Source: Lysobacter stagni (GTDB taxonomy: Bacteria; Pseudomonadota; Gammaproteobacteria; Xanthomonadales; Xanthomonadaceae). Taken from it: a stretch of 64,000 nucleotides of DNA. The notes under the pieces were generated by a model, which saw only the letters and a program-made list of their open reading frames with translations, did no database searches and was not told the origin of the DNA. The stretch spans positions 1 to 64,000 of the forward strand of contig NZ_JASGBI010000001.1 in the NCBI RefSeq assembly GCF_030053425.1. The letters run 5' to 3'. Positions within the stretch are counted from its first letter, which is position 1, and every line of letters begins with the position of its first letter. The position numbers and the translations under genes are program-made. This document shows positions 47,278-56,921 of the stretch, in pieces.

Positions 47278-50200
47278 ATGTCGTTGAAAGCCCACCCGCT
47301 CCGCAGCGCGATTACTTTCGCGCTTGCCATGAGCAGCACCACCGCCGGCATGGCCGTTGCTCAGGAAACCGAGCAGCAGGCAACCACGCTGGACCGCATC
47401 GAAGTCACCGGTACCCGCATTCGCCAGGTCGACCTGGAAACCGCGCAGCCGGTCCTGCAGATCACCCGCCAGGACATCGAGAAGCAGGGCTTCCAGTCCG
47501 TCGGTGACATCCTGCAGAACATCACCGCCACGGGTTCGCCGCCGGTCAGCCGCGCTGCTCCGCTGTCGTCCGGTGAAGCCTCCGGCGGCACCTTCATCAG
47601 CATGCGTAACCTGGGCGCCGCCCGTACGCTGGTGCTGATGAACGGCAAGCGCCTGGGCGTGACGACCGGTGGCCTGTCCGACATCTCGACGATCCCGGCT
47701 GCTGCCGTGGAGCGCATCGAAGTGCTGAAGGACGGTGCCTCCTCGATCTACGGCTCCGACGCGATCGCCGGCGTGATCAACATCATCACGCGCAGCAACT
47801 TCGAAGGCGCCGCCGCCAGCGTGTACTACGGCCAGTACGACCAGGGCGACGGCAGCATCACCAACGGCAGCTTCATCATGGGCTTCTCGGGTGACCGTGG
47901 CTCGCTGACCGCCGCTGCCGAGTGGTCGAAGGAAGACGAGGTGTGGGCGAAGGATCGCGAGTACAGCGCATTCCCGCGCTCGCAGAACCACCCGACCGAC
48001 AACTGGACCCCGGTCGGCGACGACGGCGGCTTCAACAGCGTCTTCTCGCAGGGCCTGCCGAACGTCGTGTACGTGCCGGCGACCACCGCCAACCCGACCC
48101 GCTCGACGCGCGTCGTGCTGCGTGAGGGTGGCGATGCGCGTAATCCGGCTGACTGGGTTGCCCAGGACCAGAGCGTCGGCTCCTGCGCCGCCAACTCGGT
48201 CGCCAATCCGGGTCCGGGCACCTGCACGCCGGGTTCGACGCTGCACAAGTCGAACTCGAACGAGCAGATGACCCTGCGCCAGCCGATCGAGCGCGAAGCG
48301 CTGAACATCGACGGCAGCTACGACATCACGGACAACGTCCGCTTCCGCACCAACCTGCTGTACAGCCACCGCATCAGCACCCGCAACATCGCGGGCTACC
48401 CGATGCAGGCGGCGTCGTTCGGCACGCCGATGGCGGCGACCAGCTACTTCAACCCGGTGGGCACCACGATCTCCAACTGGTGGCGCCGTACGTGGGAGCA
48501 GCCGCGCGTGACCGAAAGCGACCTGACCACGTACCGCTTCGCCGGTGCGTTCGAAGGCAGCTTCGACTTCGCCGACCGCACCTTCGACTGGGACGTGTCG
48601 TACCTCAACAACACGAACCGCAACGTGCAGTCGTCGTTCGGCAACCTGAACCTCGCCAACGTGCGTAACGCCGTGGGTCCGTCGTTCCTGCAGACCGCTC
48701 CGGGCGCGACCCAGGGCCAGATCCTGTGCGGCACGCCGACGGCCATCATCGCCGGCTGCACGCCGTGGAATCCGTTCCTGCCGTTCGGCGCGACGGGCCC
48801 GGGTGCCCTGACCGGCAACACCGCGCTGCAGAACTACCTGTTCCAGGAAGAGCATTCGACCGGCGAGACCGAGACCACCGTGATGTCGGCCAACCTGGCC
48901 GGCACCATCGTCGCGCTGCCCGCAGGCGACCTGGGCTTCGCGATGGGCGTGGAAAACCGCAAGGAAGAAGGCGAGTTCACGCCGGACGCCCTGTCGGTCA
49001 CCGGCGGTTCGACCAACCTCGCGGGCGGTCCGACCAAGGGCAGCTACACCGTCGACGAAATCTACGCCGAGTTGCAGGTGCCGATCCTGGCCGACATGCC
49101 GTTCGCGCGTGAGCTGACCTTCTCCGTCGCCAGCCGTTACTCGGACTACGACACCTTCGGCGACACGACCAACAACAAGTTCGGCCTGAAGTGGAAGCCG
49201 ATCGACTCGCTGCTGGTTCGTGCCACCTACGCCGACGGCTTCCGCGCTCCGACGATCTCCGACCTGTACGGCGGCAGCTCGCAGACGTTCTCGCAGTTCA
49301 CCGACCCCTGCGATACCGTCCGCGGTGAGGCAGCATCCAACGCCACCGTCCGCGCCAACTGCATCAACGGCGTCGGCGGCAACGGCGCGCTGGGCGCACT
49401 GGGCACCAACTACCGCCAGCTGGGCCAGGGCTTCGCTCCGGTCGGCACCACGCCGGCGCAGACCCCGGTTGCCTTCACCTCCGGTTCGAACCCGCTGCTG
49501 ACCCCGGAACTGTCGAAGTCGCAGACCATCGGTTTCGTGTGGAGCCCGACCTTCATCCAGGGCTTCAACCTGGCAATCGACTGGTGGAAGATCCGCATCT
49601 CCGACACCATCGTGGCCGACTCCCCGACCACCATGCTGAACGACTGCTACGTCCTCGGCATCGCGTCGCGCTGCGTCGCTCCGGTCGGTACCGCACCGGG
49701 CTTCACGCGTGATCCGGCCAACGGCGTCCCGACCGTCGCCTTCGGCAGCCGCAACGCCGGTTTCCGCAAGGTCGAAGGCTTCGACGTCGACCTGACCTAC
49801 CGCATGACCACCGAGAGCTGGGGTAACTTCACCCTGTCCTCGACCAGCACCTACACGGCGAAGGACTACCTGGTCAGCACCAACGACCCGCGTTACGCCC
49901 TGTCGACGGTGGGCCAGGCCGGTGCCGGCAACCCGCACCGCATCCGTTCGAACCTGAACCTGTCGTGGGAAATGGGTTCGTTCGGTGCCAGCTGGATGGC
50001 GCGCTACTACTCGGGCATGGCGGAAGCCTGCACGTACTTCACCCCGACCGGCACCGGCGCTCCGAACGTGACCGAGCCGCACCTCGAGTGCGACGAGATC
50101 CACTTCGCTCCGACCGGTGCTTTCCGGGCTGATGGCACCCCGGCCAGCTCGCTGGCACGTCGTCGCAACGCCGGTTCGGTCACCTTCAACGATGTCCAGG

Positions 50201-50364
50201 TCCGCTGGGAAGCCCCGTGGAACGCGACCGTCGCCATGGGTGCGAACAACGTGTTCGACAAGCAGCCGCCGGTCATGTACTCGCAGCCGAACTCGAACTT
50301 CAGCTTCGACGGTGAGTACGACATCGGTCGCTTCTGGTACATGAAGTACACCCAGCGCTTCTGA
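47278..50364 (+). CDS. TonB-dependent receptor (tandem copy 1)
   Basis: This 1028-residue TBDR has a signal peptide ending MAVAQ. A TTLDRIEVTGTRI TonB-box-like region precedes the plug. The plug has MRNLGAARTLVLMNGKR and the signature VLKDGASSIYGSDAIAGVINIITR. The barrel ends with MKYTQRF (terminal Phe). Several Cys pairs are in the loops. The gene reads with more T-ending synonymous codons (GGT, GCT, CGT) than its neighbours, a sign of high expression. Its leader carries AACTTTGGAGAGAGAG before the ATG. Substrate unknown; it is paralogous to the next gene. Confidence 0.94.
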   Translation: MSLKAHPLRSAITFALAMSSTTAGMAVAQETEQQATTLDRIEVTGTRIRQVDLETAQPVLQITRQDIEKQGFQSVGDILQNITATGSPPVSRAAPLSSGEASGGTFISMRNLGAARTLVLMNGKRLGVTTGGLSDISTIPAAAVERIEVLKDGASSIYGSDAIAGVINIITRSNFEGAAASVYYGQYDQGDGSITNGSFIMGFSGDRGSLTAAAEWSKEDEVWAKDREYSAFPRSQNHPTDNWTPVGDDGGFNSVFSQGLPNVVYVPATTANPTRSTRVVLREGGDARNPADWVAQDQSVGSCAANSVANPGPGTCTPGSTLHKSNSNEQMTLRQPIEREALNIDGSYDITDNVRFRTNLLYSHRISTRNIAGYPMQAASFGTPMAATSYFNPVGTTISNWWRRTWEQPRVTESDLTTYRFAGAFEGSFDFADRTFDWDVSYLNNTNRNVQSSFGNLNLANVRNAVGPSFLQTAPGATQGQILCGTPTAIIAGCTPWNPFLPFGATGPGALTGNTALQNYLFQEEHSTGETETTVMSANLAGTIVALPAGDLGFAMGVENRKEEGEFTPDALSVTGGSTNLAGGPTKGSYTVDEIYAELQVPILADMPFARELTFSVASRYSDYDTFGDTTNNKFGLKWKPIDSLLVRATYADGFRAPTISDLYGGSSQTFSQFTDPCDTVRGEAASNATVRANCINGVGGNGALGALGTNYRQLGQGFAPVGTTPAQTPVAFTSGSNPLLTPELSKSQTIGFVWSPTFIQGFNLAIDWWKIRISDTIVADSPTTMLNDCYVLGIASRCVAPVGTAPGFTRDPANGVPTVAFGSRNAGFRKVEGFDVDLTYRMTTESWGNFTLSSTSTYTAKDYLVSTNDPRYALSTVGQAGAGNPHRIRSNLNLSWEMGSFGASWMARYYSGMAEACTYFTPTGTGAPNVTEPHLECDEIHFAPTGAFRADGTPASSLARRRNAGSVTFNDVQVRWEAPWNATVAMGANNVFDKQPPVMYSQPNSNFSFDGEYDIGRFWYMKYTQRF

Positions 50365-50394
50365 TCCTCGGATCGAATCGCTGCTGCAACACCA

Positions 50395-50424
50395 CTACGG
50401 CCCCGAAAGGGGCCGTAGTTTTTT
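50395..50424 (+). terminator. Rho-independent terminator of TBDR copy 1
   Basis: A perfect 10-bp GC-rich stem (50395-50404 with 50409-50418), GAAA loop and six T's (50419-50424). Confidence 0.95.
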
Positions 50425-50502
50425 GCGCCGCAGCACCGCCATCCAGCCCTCCAGGGCCAACCCACCGTCTCACGAATTCCTGATATGGGACATTAACGAC
50501 AC

Positions 50503-50531
50503 TTTAATTACTCCAGGTACCGGGCTAGTAT
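50503..50531 (+). promoter_or_regulatory. Promoter of the second tandem TBDR
   Basis: TTTAAT (50503-50508) and TAGTAT (50526-50531) are 17 nt apart. The pair is aligned with that of copy 1, and the leader ends in the same AACTTTGGAGAGAGAG (50600-50615). Confidence 0.65.
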
Positions 50532-50615
50532 CGGACCCGACCTTGCTGATTTTGGCGTGTCAATTTGCGCTTACAGGCGGGTCCAGGCGAACGACCTAGA
50601 ACTTTGGAGAGAGAG

Positions 50616-53561
50616 ATGACCTTCAAGACCAGCCAGCTTCGCGATGCCATTACCGTGGCGCTTGCGATGGGTGCCACTGCCGTAGCGGGCAACGCGCTCG
50701 CGCAGGAAAGCGAACAGGAAGCCACCACGCTCGGGCGCGTGGAAGTAACCGGTTCGCGCATCAAGCGAGTCGATACCGAAACTTCACAACCCATCCTCAC
50801 CCTGGACCGCCAGGCGATCGAGAACTCCGGCGTCACCTCGATCGGCGACGTGCTCCAGCAGATTTCGACCAACGGTTCCGCGCTCAACACCAGCTTCAAC
50901 AACGGCGGCAACGGCCAGACGCAGGTCGACCTGCGCAACCTGGGCTCCAACCGCACGCTGGTGCTGGTCAATGGCCGTCGCTGGGTGGCGGGCCAGACCG
51001 GCGCCGTCGACCTCAACACCATCCCGATCGCCGCAGTGGAACGCGTGGAAGTGCTGAAGGACGGCGCCTCCGCGATTTACGGTTCCGATGCGATCGCCGG
51101 CGTGGTGAACATCATCACCCGCCAGAACTTCGACGGTGCGTCGGCTTCGGCCTACTTCGGCACCACCAGCAAGGGCGACGGCACGCAGCAGGCGTACGAC
51201 TTCATCATCGGTAGCACGTCGGAACGCTCCAACGTGATGCTGGGCGCAGGCTACGTGAAGCAGGAGCCGGTCTTCGCGGGCGACCGTGAAATCTCCGCGG
51301 TTCCGTCCTTCGGCCTGCCGGCCAACAGCGTGCTTGCCGGCGCGTCCTCGACCAGCCGCTTCGGCCGCTTCGACTTCGCGGGCAACCCGGGCACCTCCAC
51401 GCTGATCCCCGGCGCGCAGGGCTGCGTCAACAACCAGGTCTGCGACCCGTCCGTCACCAGCCAGTTCCGCACCTTCGACCTCGCAACCGACGGCTTCAAC
51501 TTCGCGCCGGAGAACTACCTGTCGACGCCGCAGGAGCGCATCAGCCTGTTCGGCCAGGCGCGCTTCGACATCACCGACAAGGTCTCGTTCAAGGCCGAAG
51601 CGCTGTACAACGAGCGTCGTTCGGAGCAGTACCTGGCGCCGCAGCCGATCAGCTGGGGTGAAACGCTGCCGGCCGGCTTCAACTCGCCGACGTCGCTGGC
51701 GTACACCTTCAACCTGTCTGCCGACAGCATGTACAACCCGTTCGGCACCGACATCACTCGCGTGCAGATCCGCGGTCCCAGCTTCTCGCCGCGTCGTTTC
51801 TCGCAGGACGTGGACACCTACCGCTTCAACGGTGGCTTCGACGGCACCTTCGAGCTGGGTGACCGCTACTTCGCGTGGGACGTGGGCATGTCGTACACCG
51901 ACAACCACGAGGACGACACCACCACCGGCCTGCAGAACCTGGCCCGCATCCGCGATGCGGTCGGCCCCTCGATGCTCGTCAACGGCGTGCCGACCTGCGT
52001 GAGCACCGCGGGCGACGCCTCCACCGCGATCCTCGGCTGCGTGCCGTGGAACGTGATGGGCAATGCCGAGGACATCTCGCCGGAGATGATGGATTACATC
52101 AACTACGTCGACCACGGCACCGTCAAGGACGAGATGAAGTCGTACACCGCCAACATCTCGGGCGACATGTTCGAGCTGCCGGGCGGCATGGCGGCCTTCG
52201 CGGCCGGCTACGAGCGTCGCGACGTCAACGGCTCCTTCAGCCCCGACGCGCTGGCCTCCTCGGGCCTGACCACGGGCAGCCAGGCCACCGCGACGTCGGG
52301 CGGCTACAAGGTCGACGAGCTCTACCTCGAACTGAACCTGCCGATCCTGAAGGACCTGCCGGGTGCGCAGCTGCTGGAATTCCAGCTGGCTGGCCGCTAC
52401 TCCGACTACTCGACCTTCGGCGACACGTTCAATCCGAAGTTCGGCTTCAAGTGGAAGCCGTTCGCCGACCTGCTGGTCCGCGGTAACTGGAGCAAGGGCT
52501 TCCGTGCACCGTCGATCTCGGAGCTGTTCGCAGGTGAAGCGGACAACTTCCCGACCCTGTACGACCCCTGCGATGCGAACAACCTCTACGCTGCCACGGT
52601 CACCGGCCAGCTCAGCGACGCGGGCGTCGCCGCGGTGTCGGCGAACTGTCTGGCCGACGGCGTTCCGGCCGACTATGCGCAGCCGAACCCGCAGATCCGT
52701 ACCACGATCGGCGGCAACCCGGACCTGCAGCCGGAAACCTCGACCTCGAAGACCTTCGGCTTCGTGTGGAGCCCGAGCTTCCTGGAAGGCTTCAGCGCCA
52801 GCCTCGACTGGTGGAAGATCGACATCGACGATCCGATCCAGGTGGTCGACATCCAGGAAGCGATCGACGCGTGCTACCTCGCCGAGCCGGGTTCGCGTGA
52901 CCTGAACGCCTGCGCGGTGTTCACCCGCGATCCGACCACCGGCGACGTTGCCGACGTCGACGCCACCCTGCAGAACCAGGGCTTCCGCAACGTCGAAGGC
53001 TACGACTTCACCCTGGACTACGCCTTCGAGACCGGCGTCGGCAAGTTCCGCGTCAACTGGGACAACTCGTACATCTCCAAGTACGAGACGCAGATTGCCG
53101 AAGGCTCGGCCGTGGTGTCGCGCGTGGGCAACATCTCCACGAACTTCCCGGTCTGGCGCTGGCGCTCGAACATCAACCTGTCGTGGGAACGTGGCGACTG
53201 GGATGCCTCGCTCATGGGCCGTTACTACTCGGCGCTGGACGAGGAATGCGAAGGTCCGGTCCTGGCCGCGGTGTACGAGGGCAACCCGGCGTTCGAGAAC
53301 CTCTGCTCGGCTCCGCGTCGCCCGACTAGCGACTTCACCGGCACCCCCGCCGTCACCCCGGAGAACACCCTGGACGAGACGATGTACTGGGACGTGCAGG
53401 TGGGCACGAAGCTTCCGTGGAACGCCCGCGTGGCGCTCGGCGTGAACAACGTGTTCGACGAGGACCCGCCGGTGTCGTACACGGCGTTCGCCAACAGCTT
53501 CGACCCGCAGTACGAAATGCCTGGTCAGTTCTATTACATCCGTTACGACCAGAAGTTCTGA
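50616..53561 (+). CDS. TonB-dependent receptor (tandem copy 2)
   Basis: This 981-residue TBDR starts at the ATG directly after AACTTTGGAGAGAGAG, which settles the start. Signal peptide AMGATAVAGNALAQ, then TTLGRVEVTGSRI, plug signature LRNLGSNRTLVLVNGRR and VLKDGASAIYGSDAIAGVVNIITR. The barrel ends YIRYDQKF. It shares order, motifs and leader with copy 1, suggesting an ancient tandem duplication, but the loops differ, so the ligands may differ. Its terminator lies between it and the sulfotransferase gene. Confidence 0.94.
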   Translation: MTFKTSQLRDAITVALAMGATAVAGNALAQESEQEATTLGRVEVTGSRIKRVDTETSQPILTLDRQAIENSGVTSIGDVLQQISTNGSALNTSFNNGGNGQTQVDLRNLGSNRTLVLVNGRRWVAGQTGAVDLNTIPIAAVERVEVLKDGASAIYGSDAIAGVVNIITRQNFDGASASAYFGTTSKGDGTQQAYDFIIGSTSERSNVMLGAGYVKQEPVFAGDREISAVPSFGLPANSVLAGASSTSRFGRFDFAGNPGTSTLIPGAQGCVNNQVCDPSVTSQFRTFDLATDGFNFAPENYLSTPQERISLFGQARFDITDKVSFKAEALYNERRSEQYLAPQPISWGETLPAGFNSPTSLAYTFNLSADSMYNPFGTDITRVQIRGPSFSPRRFSQDVDTYRFNGGFDGTFELGDRYFAWDVGMSYTDNHEDDTTTGLQNLARIRDAVGPSMLVNGVPTCVSTAGDASTAILGCVPWNVMGNAEDISPEMMDYINYVDHGTVKDEMKSYTANISGDMFELPGGMAAFAAGYERRDVNGSFSPDALASSGLTTGSQATATSGGYKVDELYLELNLPILKDLPGAQLLEFQLAGRYSDYSTFGDTFNPKFGFKWKPFADLLVRGNWSKGFRAPSISELFAGEADNFPTLYDPCDANNLYAATVTGQLSDAGVAAVSANCLADGVPADYAQPNPQIRTTIGGNPDLQPETSTSKTFGFVWSPSFLEGFSASLDWWKIDIDDPIQVVDIQEAIDACYLAEPGSRDLNACAVFTRDPTTGDVADVDATLQNQGFRNVEGYDFTLDYAFETGVGKFRVNWDNSYISKYETQIAEGSAVVSRVGNISTNFPVWRWRSNINLSWERGDWDASLMGRYYSALDEECEGPVLAAVYEGNPAFENLCSAPRRPTSDFTGTPAVTPENTLDETMYWDVQVGTKLPWNARVALGVNNVFDEDPPVSYTAFANSFDPQYEMPGQFYYIRYDQKF

Positions 53562-53578
53562 GTCCTGCCGCACCCGAA

Positions 53579-53607
53579 GAAGGCCCCGTCAGGGGCCTTC
53601 TTTTTTT
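53579..53607 (+). terminator. Rho-independent terminator of TBDR copy 2
   Basis: A 9-bp stem (53579-53587 with 53592-53600), GTCA loop and seven T's (53601-53607). It ends only 25 nt before the next ATG. Confidence 0.93.
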
Positions 53608-53632
53608 GCACGGTTTGTTCCATAACACGTCA

Positions 53633-55219
53633 ATGGCAACCAAGGCCCCTCCCATGAACGCGCCTGCCCTGCTCGCCCAGGCGCAGCAGTTGATCCGGCA
53701 GAAACAGCCGACGGCGGCACTGGAGGCGTTCACCCGCCTCACCACCCACTTTCCGCGCTACGCCGAAGGCTGGTTCCAGCGCAGCGGCTTCGAAGTCGGG
53801 CGTGCGCTCGGACTCACGGCCATCGCGTCCGCACGCCAGGCGCTCGCGGTGGAACCGGCGCGCGCGTTGTACCGCGCGCACCTGGCGCAGGTGCAGTTCA
53901 ATTACGGCCTGTGGGGCGACGCACTGGAAACGCTCGCACCGCTGCGGCCGCTCGACCCGTCCACGATCGAGCCACGCATCGCCAACTCGGTCGGCTCGGT
54001 GCTTTCGCTGGCTGGTCTCGAACACGAAGCACAGCCGTGGTTCGATTCCGCCTCCGCGCGAGCGCTCGACAGTCCCACGTATGCCTTCAACCAGGCGCAG
54101 GGCCTGCTCTACACCGGCGATGTCGAAGGCTCACGCGCAGCGCTGGCTGCGCTGACCGGACGCTTCCCGGATTTCGCCAAGGCGCACTGGGCGCTCAGCT
54201 CCATCCGTAGCGGCGCAGCTGATCCGCAACGGCCCGACACGCTGTACGCGGCACTGCAGCGCGCGCAGAGCCCGGTCGACGAAGTGATGTACTGCTACGC
54301 GCTGTTCAACACGCTCGATGCGCTCGACCGCACCGACGACGCGTTCCAGGAGCTGGAACATGGCATGCGCCTGCAGCGTACGCGCCTGAACTACGACGGC
54401 GAGGACACGCGCGCCCTGCGCGGGATCACTGCGGCCGTGTCGGCCGACATGCCGTCGATCGACGACATGCCCATGGCGACCGACGGCGTCTGCCCCATCT
54501 TCGTCCTGGGCCTGCCGCGCTCGGGAACCACGCTGGTCGAGCGCATCCTGGGCAATCATCCGGACGTCGCCACCGGCGGCGAGATGACCTGCTTCTCGGC
54601 CGCGCTGCGCGAGCAGTGGAAGGCCGAGGTGGTGAACCCGATGCTGACCTCGTCGCCGCTGCAGAGCCTGGCTACGCCGGTGTCGCATGCGCGCCTGGCC
54701 GCCCGCTATCGCGAGCTCACCGCGTTCAAGAGCGACGGCAGGAAGTTCCTGTCCGACAAGTATCCGTTCAATTTCATGCTGGTGCCGTGGATCGTGCACG
54801 CGTTCCCGGATGCGCGCATCGTGCACCTGCGGCGCGATCCCGTGGATACCTGCTTCGGCAACCTCAAGCAGCTGTTCTCCGGCCAGTACGGCGCCTGCTA
54901 TTCGCAACAGGACATGGCCGCGTACTACGACGCGTACCGCGACATGATGGCGCGGTGGGACGCGCTGTATCCCGCGCGCGTGCACCACGTCGACTACGTC
55001 GATCTGGTCACCGATCCCGAGCGCTCGGCCGCCGACCTGCTGGCCCAATGCGGACTGCCTGCCGTGGCCGATGCCTGGCGCATCGAGAACAACCCGCGCA
55101 CGGTCGCCACGGCGTCCAGTGCGCAGGTTCGGCAACCGATCAACCGCAAGGGACTGGATGCATGGCGCCGCTACGCCGAGCAGCTGCGCCCGCTTGCGAA
55201 CCACTTCGGCGCATCCTGA
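53633..55219 (+). CDS. TPR-containing sulfotransferase-family protein
   Basis: This 528-residue protein has N-terminal TPR-like helices (about 10-270; LLAQAQQLIRQKQPTAALEAF, then repeats) and a C-terminal sulfotransferase domain. The PAPS 5'-phosphosulfate loop is GLPRSGTTLVERIL near residues 293-306, and the 3'-phosphate site includes HLRRDPVDTCFGNL. It should transfer sulfate from PAPS to a protein, peptide or other acceptor. No signal peptide is present. The start is the ATG at 53633; a second ATG at residue 8 is an alternative. It is the first gene of a run of three. Confidence 0.88.
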   Translation: MATKAPPMNAPALLAQAQQLIRQKQPTAALEAFTRLTTHFPRYAEGWFQRSGFEVGRALGLTAIASARQALAVEPARALYRAHLAQVQFNYGLWGDALETLAPLRPLDPSTIEPRIANSVGSVLSLAGLEHEAQPWFDSASARALDSPTYAFNQAQGLLYTGDVEGSRAALAALTGRFPDFAKAHWALSSIRSGAADPQRPDTLYAALQRAQSPVDEVMYCYALFNTLDALDRTDDAFQELEHGMRLQRTRLNYDGEDTRALRGITAAVSADMPSIDDMPMATDGVCPIFVLGLPRSGTTLVERILGNHPDVATGGEMTCFSAALREQWKAEVVNPMLTSSPLQSLATPVSHARLAARYRELTAFKSDGRKFLSDKYPFNFMLVPWIVHAFPDARIVHLRRDPVDTCFGNLKQLFSGQYGACYSQQDMAAYYDAYRDMMARWDALYPARVHHVDYVDLVTDPERSAADLLAQCGLPAVADAWRIENNPRTVATASSAQVRQPINRKGLDAWRRYAEQLRPLANHFGAS

Positions 55220-55227
55220 CTTCCGTC

Positions 55228-55914
55228 ATGTCCCAATCGAACTACAAGCTGTTCCCGGCGTTCGCGGTGCCCATGGCGCAGGACATGCTGCCCGACCCGG
55301 AACGCATCAACGCCGAGCTGAAGGCGCTGTTGCTGGCGCGCGAATCCGAGGGCGAGCGTTACGCCAACCCGAACCCGTCGCTGAAGCAGCAGCACGGCGT
55401 TTTCGAAAGCGATTTCAACCTGTTCTCCTGGCCGGACCCCTGCGTGCAGCGCCTGCGCCAGTTCTGCTGGGGCGTGCTGGGTCGCACGTTGCAGCAGATC
55501 AACAACTACAGCCAGGACGAGATGTCGCGGCTGCAGATCTACTCGCACACCTGGTTCCACGTGACCCGCAATGGCGGCTTCACCATCCTGCACACGCATC
55601 CCATGGCGTCATGGTCGGGCGTGTACTGCGTGGCGCCGGGCGAGACGCCGGAAGATCGCCCCGAATCGGGCGTACTGCGCTTCCACAACCCGCACCACTA
55701 CGCCAACTACTTCCTCGACCCGGGCAATGTCCGCCTGCAGATGCCGTATCACCACGGCACCTACAACGTGCGTTTCCGCCCGGGCCAACTGGTCCTGTTC
55801 CCCTCGTGGCTGCAGCACGAGGTGCTGCCGTTCTTCGGCAACGACGAGCGCATCACCATCGCGTTCAACTGCTGGTTCTCGATGCGGGAGGACGGCGGTG
55901 GTGGCGGAACCTGA
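55228..55914 (+). CDS. Putative 2OG-Fe(II) oxygenase (TIGR02466-like)
   Basis: The product has 228 residues. The family hallmark FHVTRNGGFTILHTHPMASWSGVYCV carries His122 and His124; FPSWLQHEVLPFFG gives His197, and RITIAFNCWF has the Arg expected to bind 2-oxoglutarate. The core resembles the 2OG-FeII_Oxy_5 family (TIGR02466), often found beside TPR-sulfotransferases. The start at 55228 lies 8 nt after the sulfotransferase stop. The product hydroxylated is unknown. Confidence 0.82.
   Translation: MSQSNYKLFPAFAVPMAQDMLPDPERINAELKALLLARESEGERYANPNPSLKQQHGVFESDFNLFSWPDPCVQRLRQFCWGVLGRTLQQINNYSQDEMSRLQIYSHTWFHVTRNGGFTILHTHPMASWSGVYCVAPGETPEDRPESGVLRFHNPHHYANYFLDPGNVRLQMPYHHGTYNVRFRPGQLVLFPSWLQHEVLPFFGNDERITIAFNCWFSMREDGGGGGT
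55886..55892 (+). promoter_or_regulatory. Ribosome-binding site that sets a GTG start
   Basis: GGGAGGA lies 5 nt before the GTG at 55898, inside the end of the upstream oxygenase gene. There is no ATG near the start of the reading frame. Confidence 0.6.
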
Positions 55915-56914
55915 TCTCGCCGATCCACGCTGGTTTCCCGCCGACTACGACGCCGGGTCCGGGCGGTTCCGCTTCGTCCATGTGGAGCTGTCCGACCTGG
56001 GCGATGCGCCTTTCCTCGACCGGCGCCTGGCCATCGACTGGGCGCACGGCTTCGATGTCGCGGTGCGCGACCTGCCAGACCACGTGGACGCGCACGCATC
56101 GTTCCTGTTCCACACGGCCTTCTGCGGATCGACGCTGCTCGCCCGTGCGCTGCATGCGCCGCCGCGCGCGGTGTCGTTGAAGGAGCCACTGGCGCTGCAT
56201 GCGCTGGCGATGGCGCGCCTCAAGGCGCGCACTGCCCAGGAGTTGGGTGAGGTGGCTGCAGCCCTGCCACGCTATCTCGCCCTGGTCTCGCGGCCGTGGG
56301 CCGAGGGCGGGCGCGTGCTGATAAAGCCGGCCAACCAGGCCAACGGACTGCTGGATTCGATCCTCTCGGCCCAGCCTCGGGCACGTGCGGTGCTGTTGTA
56401 TTCCAGCCTGCGCAGCTTCATGGTCTCGTGCTTCAAGAAGTTGCCCGATTCGGAGCAGCGCATCCGCTGGATGGCGCAGGCACTGCTGCGCGACACGCAA
56501 CTGTCGCGGCGCCTGGGTATCGAACCGGGCGGCGCGTTCAACCTGGTCGAGTCCTGCGCGCTGGCCTGGTACGCGCAGATGGAGCGCTATGCGTTGGCCC
56601 TGGACGCCGACACCGACGACCGCCTGCGCACGCTGGACTTCGACGAGGTGCTCGCCGCACCGTCCGATCGCGTGCGCGACTGCGCCGGCTGGCTGCAGCT
56701 GGCCGACGAGGGGCTGGACGAGCGCGTGCCGCGCGTGTTCTCGCGCCATTCCAAGGGCAGCTCGGCCGCTTACGACAGCGAAGAACGCGATCGCGAGAAC
56801 GCGCGCGTGCTGGACGCTTTCGGCGAGACGATCGACCGCGCGGTGGACTGGGCCGAAGGCAGCATCGGGCCGGCGGCGCTGATGCCGCGATGGAAGCCGC
56901 TGCACTCCGGGTGA
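55898..56914 (+). CDS. Sulfotransferase-like P-loop protein
   Basis: The 338-residue product starts at a GTG (or the next GTG at 55901), overlapping the previous gene by 17 nt. SFLFHTAFCGSTLLARAL looks like a PAPS-binding P-loop, and LLYSSLRSFMVSCFKK resembles the 3'-phosphate site. Overall similarity to classic sulfotransferases is weak, so acceptor and activity are uncertain. It probably belongs to the same transcription unit as the TPR-sulfotransferase and oxygenase. Confidence 0.78.
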   Translation: MVAEPDLADPRWFPADYDAGSGRFRFVHVELSDLGDAPFLDRRLAIDWAHGFDVAVRDLPDHVDAHASFLFHTAFCGSTLLARALHAPPRAVSLKEPLALHALAMARLKARTAQELGEVAAALPRYLALVSRPWAEGGRVLIKPANQANGLLDSILSAQPRARAVLLYSSLRSFMVSCFKKLPDSEQRIRWMAQALLRDTQLSRRLGIEPGGAFNLVESCALAWYAQMERYALALDADTDDRLRTLDFDEVLAAPSDRVRDCAGWLQLADEGLDERVPRVFSRHSKGSSAAYDSEERDRENARVLDAFGETIDRAVDWAEGSIGPAALMPRWKPLHSG

Positions 56915-56921
56915 CGCGCGC

